In this document: positions 1 to 6,870 of the stretch, piece after piece
Layout of the letters: each line of letters begins with the position of its first letter
How positions within the stretch are numbered: position 1 is the stretch's first letter
DNA from: Robertmurraya massiliosenegalensis JC6
Lineage (GTDB): Bacteria; Bacillota; Bacilli; Bacillales; Cytobacillaceae
Direction: 5' to 3'
Assembly (NCBI RefSeq): GCF_000311725.1
Contig: NZ_HE978511.1
Coordinates: 116,610-180,609 of the forward strand
DNA length: 64,000 nucleotides
Program-made: the position numbers and the translations under genes
Notes under the pieces: generated by a model
The model's database searches: none
Told to the model about the DNA's origin: nothing
Seen by the model: the letters and a program-made list of their open reading frames with translations, nothing else

Positions 1-24
1 CCACATTTATGTATTTTAAAATTC

Positions 25-85
25 TTGTGTAACCGGTTACACAAAGACTTTAAAAAATAACCGAACTTTTATGTAACCGGTTACA
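25..85. promoter_or_regulatory. Pair of LacI-type operator palindromes
   Basis: Positions 25-44 are a perfect 20-bp palindrome centred on AACCGGTT. Positions 72-85 repeat its inner 14 bp, TGTAACCGGTTACA. The centres are 44 bp apart, about four helical turns. A central CG with GTAAC arms is typical of LacI/GalR-family operators. No LacI-type gene is in the window, so the target is probably a gene left of position 1. The coat gene at 279 is too far downstream to be an obvious target. Confidence 0.5.
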
Positions 86-237
86 CCTATCTTAAACTTC
101 TAATCTAATAAAGTCAATATTCTTTTTATTATATAAAAGACACGTATTTTATCCATTTTCAGGTTATTATCTTCTCTAAATCATGGCTTTTCCCTAAAAA
201 TTAGGTGTTTGTACTAATACGAACTCACCCTTCTTTA

Positions 238-246
238 CATATTGTA
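238..246 (+). promoter_or_regulatory. Possible SigK -10 element of the coat gene
   Basis: CATATTGTA fits the mother-cell sigma-K -10 consensus CATAnnnTA and lies about 32 bp before the start of the CotD-like gene. An AC dinucleotide upstream could serve as the loose -35. SigK control is what would be expected of a coat gene, but the assignment rests on a short motif. Confidence 0.4.
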
Positions 247-278
247 TTAGTGAATCATAAAAGAAAGGGGAATAAATT

Positions 279-725
279 ATGCATTGTAAACAGCCGTCTC
301 AAGTATTACCTGCGATTGTACACCCGACTAAATGTTGTACAACACACTCTTTTAATAACGTAGTACAGCCGCACATTCATCCAACTCATACAACTCATGT
401 AAATCATACTAACATTCAAAACCAACACTTTTTTCCTCAAACTCAATCTGCAGTGAATAATGTAACTTCTACAAACATGAATATGGGTCCAGGACCTAGT
501 GTTGCTGGAGCGTTCATGCCTGCACCAGGACCAGGAATGCCTGGACCAATGCCCGGACAAGTAGCAGGTGCATTTGCACCAGGCCCAGCGCCAGGTCAAG
601 TTGCAGGTGCTTTTGATCCTAACATGCCTGCTCCTGGTCAAGTTGCAGGTGCCATGTCTCCAAACATGCCTGCTCCTGGTTCAGCTGGTTTCCGCAAGCC
701 TGGATTTAAAGGCTTCGGACGTTAA
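279..725 (+). CDS. cotD: CotD-family spore coat protein with Gly/Pro-rich repeat tail
   Basis: 148 aa, ATG after the ribosome site AGAAAGGGG. The first ~65 residues follow CotD of Bacillus: VHPTKCC near 15-21, then the His-rich VQPHIHPTHTT, VNHTN and FFPQTQS. Known CotD is a mother-cell inner coat protein of about 75 aa. Here residues ~68-138 add a low-complexity tail in which a 13-14 residue unit, QVAGAF/M-x-P-x-MPAPG, recurs at least three times with a degenerate first copy, ending in Gly/Phe/Lys-rich GFRKPGFKGFGR. The repeat is also visible in DNA (near-identical 42-nt units at about 597-685), so length may vary between strains. The gene stands alone with its own terminator. The family call is firm; the role of the tail is unknown. 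Confidence 0.88.
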   Translation: MHCKQPSQVLPAIVHPTKCCTTHSFNNVVQPHIHPTHTTHVNHTNIQNQHFFPQTQSAVNNVTSTNMNMGPGPSVAGAFMPAPGPGMPGPMPGQVAGAFAPGPAPGQVAGAFDPNMPAPGQVAGAMSPNMPAPGSAGFRKPGFKGFGR

Positions 726-740
726 GTACGGATCAGGTCA

Positions 741-779
741 AAGAGGGTGCCCCAATTACAATGGAGCACCCTCTTTATT
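741..779 (+). terminator. Terminator of the coat gene
   Basis: AAGAGGGTGC pairs with GCACCCTCTT around a short loop, followed by TTATTT. It lies just before the convergent transporter gene and may serve both strands. Confidence 0.85.
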
Positions 780-787
780 TGTTGATA

Positions 788-1336
788 TTAATTTGTGACA
801 GAATGACCTTTTACTAGCGCATGGATGGGATTGATTAAAGCTGCCCCTAACCCTTGAATGAGCGTTTTCACAATTACTTGACCTACAATCGCTGCAGGAA
901 CAGCCTCCCAAGGTAGGAATCCTGCTCCAAGTGGACTTAAACCAAGGACCACAAAAAGGATCGAGTCGAATAATCCACCTACTAATCCACTATATAAAAT
1001 ACGTAGATTCATGGGCAACTTCAATCTTGTGTATATTTCTGTATCGGTCGTTTCAGCAATTAAAAAAGATACTGCTGACGCAAAAACGATCCATAATGAA
1101 TCTCCCAACAGATAGGAAACAACCCCTGACAAAATTAAGGCAACGGCAATGAATATATACGTCTTTTTACGTCCATATTTGTTTTGCACTAGATCTCGAA
1201 AAATAAAGGTTGCACCGATTAAAAAAGTTCCCATCGGTACAATGAAAACCCCTAATTCAAGTGGTGCAAATCCTGCTGTCACGACATTCGCCGTTATAAT
1301 CGAAAGCAAATATAGAATGATTCTCAAAGTAAACAC
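788..1336 (-). CDS. Queuosine precursor transporter (VUT/YhhQ family)
   Basis: Up to 182 aa, hydrophobic, about six membrane segments. It shows the family features FIVPMGTFLIGATFIFRDL near 31-49 followed by a charged KYGRKKT loop, and AETTDTEIYTRLK near 94-106. This family (DUF165, Bacillus YpdP-like) imports queuosine precursors such as preQ0/preQ1. The preQ1 riboswitch in its leader supports that substrate. The longest frame starts with GTG at 1336, but that codon overlaps the only Shine-Dalgarno-like GAGGTG. A TTG at 1327, five bases after GAGGTG, is the better start. It is divergent from queF. Confidence 0.85.
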   Translation of the reverse strand: MFTLRIILYLLSIITANVVTAGFAPLELGVFIVPMGTFLIGATFIFRDLVQNKYGRKKTYIFIAVALILSGVVSYLLGDSLWIVFASAVSFLIAETTDTEIYTRLKLPMNLRILYSGLVGGLFDSILFVVLGLSPLGAGFLPWEAVPAAIVGQVIVKTLIQGLGAALINPIHALVKGHSVTN

Positions 1337-1370
1337 CTCAGATGATTTTTTGGAAAAAGTTCGAAAGAAT

Positions 1371-1404
1371 AAATAAAAACAGTCACCTAAGAAAGGATGA
1401 CTGT
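1371..1404 (-). terminator. Riboswitch terminator before the transporter
   Basis: On the minus strand ACAGTCA and TGACTGT form a hairpin followed by TTTTTATTT, between the preQ1 aptamer and the start codon. The layout indicates control by transcription termination. Confidence 0.75.
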
Positions 1405-1409
1405 TCTTC

Positions 1410-1442
1410 TTAGTTTTTTATAGAGGGTAGGCTAGAACCTCT
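1410..1442 (-). ncRNA. preQ1-I riboswitch of the transporter
   Basis: Read on the minus strand the element opens AGAGGTTCTAGC, continues with ACCCTCT and ends ATAAAAAACTAA. These are the P1 stem, loop and A-rich tail of the class I preQ1 aptamer. AGAGG pairs with CCTCT and the A-rich tail supplies the H-type pseudoknot. High preQ1 is expected to favour the terminator immediately downstream and shut off the importer. Confidence 0.9.
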
Positions 1443-1519
1443 TCCGTTATTTTTCCTTCAAAAATCATAACATAGGATTGCGTAATTGAACACCATTTTA
1501 CACGAATTTGAAAAGAGCA

Positions 1520-1547
1520 TTGACGAAATGGACAAGTGTTCTATAAT
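1520..1547 (+). promoter_or_regulatory. SigA promoter of queF
   Basis: TTGACG and TATAAT are separated by 16 bp, placing the transcript start near 1554, just ahead of the preQ1 aptamer at 1572. Confidence 0.75.
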
Positions 1548-1571
1548 ATATAAAGAGGAATAATTGAATTG

Positions 1572-1606
1572 AGAGGTTCATAGCATACACCCTCTATAAA
1601 AAACTA
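1572..1606 (+). ncRNA. preQ1-I riboswitch of queF
   Basis: AGAGGTTCATAGC, ACACCCTCT and the tail ATAAAAAACTA match the class I preQ1 aptamer. The core is almost the same as the oppositely oriented copy 130 bp away. The differing loop bases show a second functional element rather than a fresh duplication. Confidence 0.92.
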
Positions 1607-1623
1607 TGGATACATGACCGTTC

Positions 1624-1656
1624 ACCATGTCCATATTGGGCATGGTTTATTTTTAT
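1624..1656 (+). terminator. Riboswitch terminator before queF
   Basis: ACCATGTCC pairs with GGGCATGGT (one G-U) around ATATT and is followed by a T-rich stretch. It sits between the aptamer and the AGGAGG site at 1660-1665. Confidence 0.85.
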
Positions 1657-1672
1657 TGTAGGAGGATTTTTC

Positions 1673-2173
1673 ATGTCAGGTCGAAATAAAGAACAAGGTT
1701 TAAATGATTTAACATTACTCGGAAATCAAAATACGAAATACTCGTTTGATTATGCACCAGAAGTTTTGGAGTCGGTCGACAATTTGCATTCTGATCGTGA
1801 TTACTTCGTGAAATTTAATTGTCCTGAATTTACAAGTCTATGCCCGATCACATCCCAACCCGATTTTGCCACCATGTATATTTCTTATATTCCTAATAAA
1901 AAAATCGTGGAAAGCAAATCATTAAAGCTCTATTTATTTAGCTTCAGAAACCACGGTGACTTCCATGAAGACTGTGTCAACATCATCATGAATGATCTAA
2001 TTAAACTCCTTGACCCTCGCTATATCGAGGTATGGGGAAAATTCACTCCACGAGGTGGCATCTCCATTGATCCATGGTGCAACTATGGAAAACCTGGTAC
2101 AAAATTTGAGGAAATGGCAATGCATCGCTTAATGAACCATGACCTTAATCCAGAAAAAATTGATAATCGATAA
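1673..2173 (+). CDS. queF: NADPH-dependent preQ0 reductase QueF
   Basis: 166 aa, the length of the single-domain Bacillus enzyme, which reduces preQ0 (7-cyano-7-deazaguanine) to preQ1 in queuosine biosynthesis. Visible features are the nucleophilic Cys in [15 protein letters not shown] (about residues 50-64), the NADPH-binding [15 protein letters not shown] block (about 81-95) and HEDCVN. The ATG at 1673 follows AGGAGG by 7 bases. It is the only gene of its transcript, ends in a strong terminator, and is divergent from the queuosine precursor transporter. Both are under preQ1 riboswitches, so uptake and reduction respond to the same end product. Confidence 0.96.
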   Translation: MSGRNKEQGLNDLTLLGNQNTKYSFDYAPEVLESVDNLHSDRDYFVKFNCPEFTSLCPITSQPDFATMYISYIPNKKIVESKSLKLYLFSFRNHGDFHEDCVNIIMNDLIKLLDPRYIEVWGKFTPRGGISIDPWCNYGKPGTKFEEMAMHRLMNHDLNPEKIDNR

Positions 2174-2181
2174 TTGCTCAT

Positions 2182-2212
2182 GAAGTCTTGATTTTTCGAG
2201 ACTTCTTTTTGT
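2182..2212 (+). terminator. Terminator of queF
   Basis: GAAGTCTTG pairs with CGAGACTTC around a T-rich loop, followed by TTTTT. Confidence 0.9.
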
Positions 2213-2281
2213 TTTTGCATGTTCAGGTGCGTATTTGAATACGATTGAGATAGTACAAATACGCCGAAAAGAGTGAGAAAT

Positions 2282-3109
2282 ATGAAAGCTATTTCCTTCA
2301 AAGCATTTGCTATTACAAACGAGATTAATTTGAACAAAATTGCGACTCACTGTGGAATACGAAAAAAATTTACTTGGGAAGAACCTTTAATTCTAAAAGG
2401 AGATATTCTCCAGAGCATTCTTAAAAAGTCATCTACGGAAATGGAACAAGTTCTCGTTTTCTCCTTTGGTAGCCTCGTTTTTATTAACGTATCAAAAGAA
2501 GAAGACATGGTTACTTTTTTCAAGTTCATTCGCTCATTTGAACCAGAACTTGATCTGAGTCATGTCGAACGCTATATGGATGATTACAGCCTACATTTTA
2601 CTGAAAATGAACCAATTGAACTAACCGACGAATATGTCATCGCGCCGAATTATGAGGTCTACTACCCTGAGCTAATTTCCACGATTTTAGCAAAATCCGT
2701 GGCGTTAGAAAAAACAGAGGAACAGCTTGAAAAAATCCACGATAAACTAGAAATGATGATTGACCGGTTGGAAAAAGGAAAGCTGCGGATTGGCAACAAG
2801 GAATTGGCAAGAACGATGGCAAAAATCATTCGCCACGAGTACAATACGATTTCTTATATAATGATTTTGGACAAACCAGATATTACTTGGCAAATAAGCG
2901 ACGCAAACGATTTTTATGAAAGCATGCTTGAATTCCTCGAGCTAAGCGATCGCCATAAAATTCTCAAAGATAAGACGGAAATCCTCTACAATATTATGGG
3001 TGGTTTTTCTGATATTAGTCATTCGATCCGCGGCCTTTTTGTCGAATGGGTCATCGTCATCCTAATCCTCTTTGAAATCGTCTTGACCCTGGTCGAAAAA
3101 ATCTTTTGA
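2282..3109 (+). CDS. RMD1/YagE-family (DUF155) membrane-anchored protein
   Basis: About 275 aa from the ATG at 2282; an in-frame GTG at 2273 lacks a ribosome site. The N-terminal ~150 residues carry the DUF155 hallmarks VLVFSFGSLVFINV (about 58-71) and YVIAPNYEVYYPELI. Residues ~150-235 are helical and charged (coiled-coil-like), and the extreme C-terminus has one hydrophobic segment (EWVIVILILFEIVLTLVEKIF region). The family includes yeast Rmd1 and mitochondrial RMND1. Its bacterial role is not established. It is a monocistronic gene flanked by terminators. Confidence 0.82.
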   Translation: MKAISFKAFAITNEINLNKIATHCGIRKKFTWEEPLILKGDILQSILKKSSTEMEQVLVFSFGSLVFINVSKEEDMVTFFKFIRSFEPELDLSHVERYMDDYSLHFTENEPIELTDEYVIAPNYEVYYPELISTILAKSVALEKTEEQLEKIHDKLEMMIDRLEKGKLRIGNKELARTMAKIIRHEYNTISYIMILDKPDITWQISDANDFYESMLEFLELSDRHKILKDKTEILYNIMGGFSDISHSIRGLFVEWVIVILILFEIVLTLVEKIF

Positions 3110-3121
3110 TCAAACAAAATG

Positions 3122-3153
3122 AATGCTAGGAACCTATCTTCTAGCATTTTTTT
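3122..3153 (+). terminator. Terminator after the RMD1-family gene
   Basis: AATGCTAG pairs with CTAGCATT and is followed by TTTTTTT. Confidence 0.85.
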
Positions 3154-3226
3154 GCATTATTTTCCTCTGAAATTATGATATGATAGCAAGTGAATAACAT
3201 CACAAAGATGATGGTTTTTTCGCTAA

Positions 3227-3281
3227 TTCCGGAACTTATGGGCATAAATCCGGAAAAATCAAATTAATTCCGGAACTTTTC
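3227..3281. repeat. TTCCGGAA repeat array, upstream copy
   Basis: Three TTCCGGAA/TCCGGAA-cored units spaced about 20 bp apart lie between the previous terminator and the NERD gene. The order of unit types (ACTT...GGGCATAA, then AAAAATCAAATTAA, then ACTTTTC) is the same as at the start of the array at 4301. Confidence 0.85.
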
Positions 3282-3340
3282 ACTTTTTTTCTGAAAAACG
3301 ACTCATACTTCCGAAAAATCACTAAAAAGGAGTGTTGCAC

Positions 3341-4321
3341 TTGTATTTAAAAGAACTTTCAAAGCCAATTCGAGCCACCTTCCTCGAAAAATTACAACAA
3401 CGTTTACTAGAAAACCATCCGAAAACACTAGAAATTCAACAAGATTTAATTCGAATTCTAGCAGGATACAAAGGTGAAAAAGCCGTATCCTATTATCTTG
3501 ACTTCCTCCCAGATAAAGATTTCTTCATTTTTCACTCTCTCCGACTACCAAGTAAGAACCACTTTTTCCAAATTGATTTTCTCCTCCTCACCTCTCGCTT
3601 TGCCCTAATCCTTGAATGTAAAAATTTCTTCGGAACTCTCTATTTCGATGAATCTTTCAAGCAACTAATCCGCACTGCGAACGATAAGGAAGAAGGCTTC
3701 CAAGATCCCCTCTCTCAAGCAAAATGGCACCAACAACAACTGACGAATTGGCTCAGGTCCAATGGTTTTAATCTCCCTGTTGACTATTATGTGGTCATAA
3801 GCAATCCCTCTACAATCATCAAAACGAGTCCTCAAAACAAACAAGCCCTTAATAAGGTCGTTCATGGTCATAGTCTATTGGAGCGCATTGATGAAGTAAA
3901 TCATACATGTAAAAACCCCCTTTATGATGAGAAAACAACCCGAAAAATATCTAGACTTCTTTTAAAAAGAACTACCCAGGAGTCATTTGATTTGTTGAAA
4001 AAATATGGGATTAAGGAAGAAGAACTATTAACAGGAGTTCGTTGTCCAGCGTGTGGAAATATAAGAATGATTCATCATTATGGCACCTGGAAATGTCCGA
4101 AATGCCAACTAAAATGTAAAGATGCCCATCTAGAATCCCTTAAAGATTACTCATTTTTAGTTAAACCCACCATTACTAACCAGGAATTCCGTAAATTCTT
4201 CCATATTCACTCTCCAGATGTGGTAAATTACTTGCTGAAATCTATGAATCTGCCTCATTCAGGTTCCACAAAGGGCCGTGTCTACTATCTGAATGAGGAA
4301 TTCCGGAACTTTCGGGCATAA
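3341..4321 (+). CDS. NERD domain protein with C-terminal zinc ribbon
   Basis: About 326 aa from the TTG at 3341, which follows AAAGGAG by 8 bases; a GTG at 3332 overlaps that site. Residues ~40-150 are a NERD (nuclease-related) domain: AGYKGEKAV, FQIDFLLLTSRFALILECKN and a Gly-Thr-Leu strand fit the fold, with D/E-x-K nuclease-like residues (DFLL ... LECKN). Near residue 240 CPACG and CPKC form a zinc ribbon. The last seven residues (EFRNFRA) and the stop codon are encoded by the first unit of the downstream 21-bp repeat array, so the repeat has replaced or extended the native end. NERD proteins are often linked to DNA processing; the substrate here is unknown. Confidence 0.85.
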   Translation: MYLKELSKPIRATFLEKLQQRLLENHPKTLEIQQDLIRILAGYKGEKAVSYYLDFLPDKDFFIFHSLRLPSKNHFFQIDFLLLTSRFALILECKNFFGTLYFDESFKQLIRTANDKEEGFQDPLSQAKWHQQQLTNWLRSNGFNLPVDYYVVISNPSTIIKTSPQNKQALNKVVHGHSLLERIDEVNHTCKNPLYDEKTTRKISRLLLKRTTQESFDLLKKYGIKEEELLTGVRCPACGNIRMIHHYGTWKCPKCQLKCKDAHLESLKDYSFLVKPTITNQEFRKFFHIHSPDVVNYLLKSMNLPHSGSTKGRVYYLNEEFRNFRA

Positions 4322-4414
4322 TTCCGGAAAAATGAAATTAATTCCGGAACTTTCGAGCATAATTCCGTAACTTTGAGCATTAATTCCGTAACTTCGTACA
4401 ACAATTCCGGAAAC
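4301..4414. repeat. TTCCGGAA repeat array, downstream copy
   Basis: Five complete units of 20-21 bp plus a partial sixth, each starting TTCCGGAA or TTCCGTAA and ending in -TAA or -CAA, follow each other without gaps. The first unit codes for the end of the NERD protein in frame. The 21-bp period is two helical turns and seven codons. Confidence 0.88.
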
Positions 4415-4417
4415 AGC

Positions 4418-4448
4418 ACAAAAGGACCACTCAACGAAAAGTGGTCCT
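4418..4448 (-). terminator. Terminator of the carboxynorspermidine operon
   Basis: AGGACCAC pairs with GTGGTCCT. On the minus strand it is followed by TTTTGTG just after nspC. Confidence 0.75.
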
Positions 4449-4458
4449 CATCAACGAA

Positions 4459-5586
4459 TTACGTTAATCTCATCTTAAAATCTTCATATCCGAACTTGTG
4501 TAATACACGACAGTCACCGTTTTTATCACGAACTGCAATGGAAGGTAGCGCCATCCCATTAAATGTCGTATTCTTGACCATTGTATAGATCGCCATGTCA
4601 CCAAACACGAGGCGCTCACCATTTTTTAACGGTTCATCAAAAGAATAGTCGCCAATATTATCGCCAGAAAGACAAGTCGGCCCACCTAATCGATAAGTAT
4701 AGGCTTTCTCCCCTGCTTCACCAGAACCAAGTAATGGTGGGCGGTAAGGCATTTCCAACACATCTGGCATATGACAAGATGCGGACGTATCAAGAATCGC
4801 AATATCCATTCCATTTTGGAGGGTATCCAGAACCGTCGTAATCAAAAACCCCGCATTCAAGGCAACTGCTTCACCTGGCTCAAGATACACTTGCAAACCA
4901 TATTTATGCTGCATTCGTCGAATACAGTCCTCTAATAACGGAATATCGTAATCTTCCCGAGTAATATGATGACCGCCACCGAAATTTATCCATTCCATCT
5001 CCGACAACCAAGGACCAAACTTTTCTTCTACTGCATCAAGCGTCGTCGCTAAGTCATCAGAGTTTTGCTGACATAATGTATGAAAATGAAGACCAGAAAT
5101 TCCTTCTAGTTGCTCTGGGCGAAAATGTTCGATGGTTACGCCAAAACGTGATCCAACTGCGCATGGATTATAGATTTCATGACCTACTTGTGTCGAACAT
5201 TCCGGGTTGATGCGAAGACCTATTTTTTTTCCCGCTTTTAACACTTTATCGCGGTATTTTTCAACTTGTGAAAAAGAGTTGAAAATGATGTGGTCACAGT
5301 AAGAAATAATCTCATCGATTTCATCTTCACGGTATGCTGGGGAAAAGCAGTGATTCTCTTTTCCCATCTCCTCAAATCCAAGTTTTGCTTCGTATAATCC
5401 ACTTGCTGCCGTACCACTTAAATACTCTCCAATAAGCGGATACATCGAGTACATGGAAAACGCTTTTTGGGCAAGAATGATTTTTGCTCCGGTTCTCTCC
5501 ATAACCCCATTAAGAACCCGAAGATTTTTTTCTAAAAGTGCTTCATCTACTACATAACTGGGTGTTGGTAATTCTTCGAAGCGCAT
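4459..5586 (-). CDS. nspC: Carboxynorspermidine/carboxyspermidine decarboxylase
   Basis: 375 aa from the ATG at 5586, one base after the stop of the upstream dehydrogenase; longer reading to 5628 only overlaps that gene. It is an alanine-racemase-fold PLP decarboxylase: ILAQKAFSM holds the PLP lysine, GLHFHTLCQQ and WINFGGGHHI are fold motifs, VYLEPGEAV binds phosphate, and DTSASCHMPDVLEMPYRP and GGPTCLSGDN carry active-site residues. Length and motifs fit NspC, which removes the carboxyl group from carboxy(nor)spermidine. With its partner it forms the aspartate-semialdehyde route to spermidine or norspermidine, independent of S-adenosylmethionine decarboxylase. Confidence 0.93.
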   Translation of the reverse strand: MRFEELPTPSYVVDEALLEKNLRVLNGVMERTGAKIILAQKAFSMYSMYPLIGEYLSGTAASGLYEAKLGFEEMGKENHCFSPAYREDEIDEIISYCDHIIFNSFSQVEKYRDKVLKAGKKIGLRINPECSTQVGHEIYNPCAVGSRFGVTIEHFRPEQLEGISGLHFHTLCQQNSDDLATTLDAVEEKFGPWLSEMEWINFGGGHHITREDYDIPLLEDCIRRMQHKYGLQVYLEPGEAVALNAGFLITTVLDTLQNGMDIAILDTSASCHMPDVLEMPYRPPLLGSGEAGEKAYTYRLGGPTCLSGDNIGDYSFDEPLKNGERLVFGDMAIYTMVKNTTFNGMALPSIAVRDKNGDCRVLHKFGYEDFKMRLT

Positions 5587-5587
5587 T

Positions 5588-6823
5588 TTAGCCAACAAAC
5601 TCCGGTTCTTTTGCCACTTCATCAGCATCTACAAGAACGGGGTTAAAGCTTTCTTGCCATGGAAGCCCCCATTTATTTAATGCTTCCATGAATGGATCTG
5701 GATCAAATTCCTCAATATTGAATACGCCGGGCTTATTCCATTTGCCAGTCATAATCATCATGGCTCCGATCATCGCTGGTACACCTGTTGTATATGAAAC
5801 AGCTTGAGAACCAACTTCTGCGTAGCATGCTTCATGATCACATACGTTGTATACATAGTACGTTTTCTCTTTGCCGTCCTTCTTGCCACGGAAGATACAT
5901 CCAATATTCGTTTTCCCTTTTGTACGTGGTCCAAGAGAAGCAGGATCTGGTAAAACAGCCTTCAAAAATTGAAGGGGAATGATTTGTTGGCCTTCAAATT
6001 CAATTGGTTCGATTGACGTCATTCCTACATTTTCGAGAGCTCTTAAATGAGTCAAGTAGCTTTCACCAAATGTCATGAAGAAACGGATGCGTTTAAGTCC
6101 TGGAACATGCTTCGCAAGAGATTCAAGCTCTTCATGGTAAAGTAGATACATATCTTTTGGACCAACTTCAGGAAAATCATATACACGCTTGACTTCCATT
6201 GGCTTTGTTTCAATCCACTCGCCATTTTCCCAATAGCGGCCATTGGCAGAAACTTCACGAATATTGATTTCAGGATTGAAATTTGTTGCGAATGGATAGC
6301 CGTGGTCTCCAGCATTACAGTCAAGGATATCGATATATTCGATTTCATCGAAATGATGCTTTAACGCATGAGCAGTAAACACCCCTGTTACACCAGGATC
6401 AAATCCACTACCAAGAAGTGCTGTAATTCCAGCTTCTTCAAAGCGCTCTTTATAATCCCACTGCCATTTATATTCAAATTTTGCCGTATCTTCTGGCTCA
6501 TAGTTTGCTGTGTCCATGTAATGTGTCTTTGTTGCTAGACAAGCATCCATAATCGTTAAATCTTGGTATGGCAATGCTAAGTTCATAACCACATCTGGCT
6601 TTACTTCTTCAATTAAAGCAATCAATTCCTCAACATTGTTTGCATCTACTTGTGCCGTCGTAATCTTTGTTTTGCCACCGTCTAATTTTGCCTTTAAATC
6701 ATCACATTTGGACTTTGTACGGCTCGCAATACAAATTTCTTCGAAGACCTCGCTGTTTTGAACACACTTATGGATGGCAACAGATGCCACTCCACCACAA
6801 CCAATAATAAGTGCTTTCCCCAT
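5588..6823 (-). CDS. Carboxynorspermidine/carboxyspermidine dehydrogenase
   Basis: 411 aa of the saccharopine dehydrogenase family. The N-terminus has the Rossmann signature ALIIGCGGVASVAIHK (about 4-19). Further on, MNLALPYQDLTIMDACL and TALLGSGFDPGVTGVFTAHA are typical. The enzyme reduces the Schiff base of aspartate semialdehyde and putrescine or diaminopropane using NADPH, and NspC decarboxylates the product. The ATG follows AAAAGGGG by 8 bases. It is the first gene of a two-gene operon preceded by a long leader with a terminator about 50 bases before the start codon, so expression is probably attenuated. Confidence 0.93.
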   Translation of the reverse strand: MGKALIIGCGGVASVAIHKCVQNSEVFEEICIASRTKSKCDDLKAKLDGGKTKITTAQVDANNVEELIALIEEVKPDVVMNLALPYQDLTIMDACLATKTHYMDTANYEPEDTAKFEYKWQWDYKERFEEAGITALLGSGFDPGVTGVFTAHALKHHFDEIEYIDILDCNAGDHGYPFATNFNPEINIREVSANGRYWENGEWIETKPMEVKRVYDFPEVGPKDMYLLYHEELESLAKHVPGLKRIRFFMTFGESYLTHLRALENVGMTSIEPIEFEGQQIIPLQFLKAVLPDPASLGPRTKGKTNIGCIFRGKKDGKEKTYYVYNVCDHEACYAEVGSQAVSYTTGVPAMIGAMMIMTGKWNKPGVFNIEEFDPDPFMEALNKWGLPWQESFNPVLVDADEVAKEPEFVG

Positions 6824-6870
6824 TTTTCATTCCCCTTTTCCATAAGATTTTGTGGTTTTGCTCACGGTCA

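Noticed and set aside
306-641. 111-aa open frame antisense to the coat gene
   Set aside because: It is a shadow of the repetitive Gly/Pro codons, has no ribosome site and an improbable Trp/Ser/Arg-rich composition.
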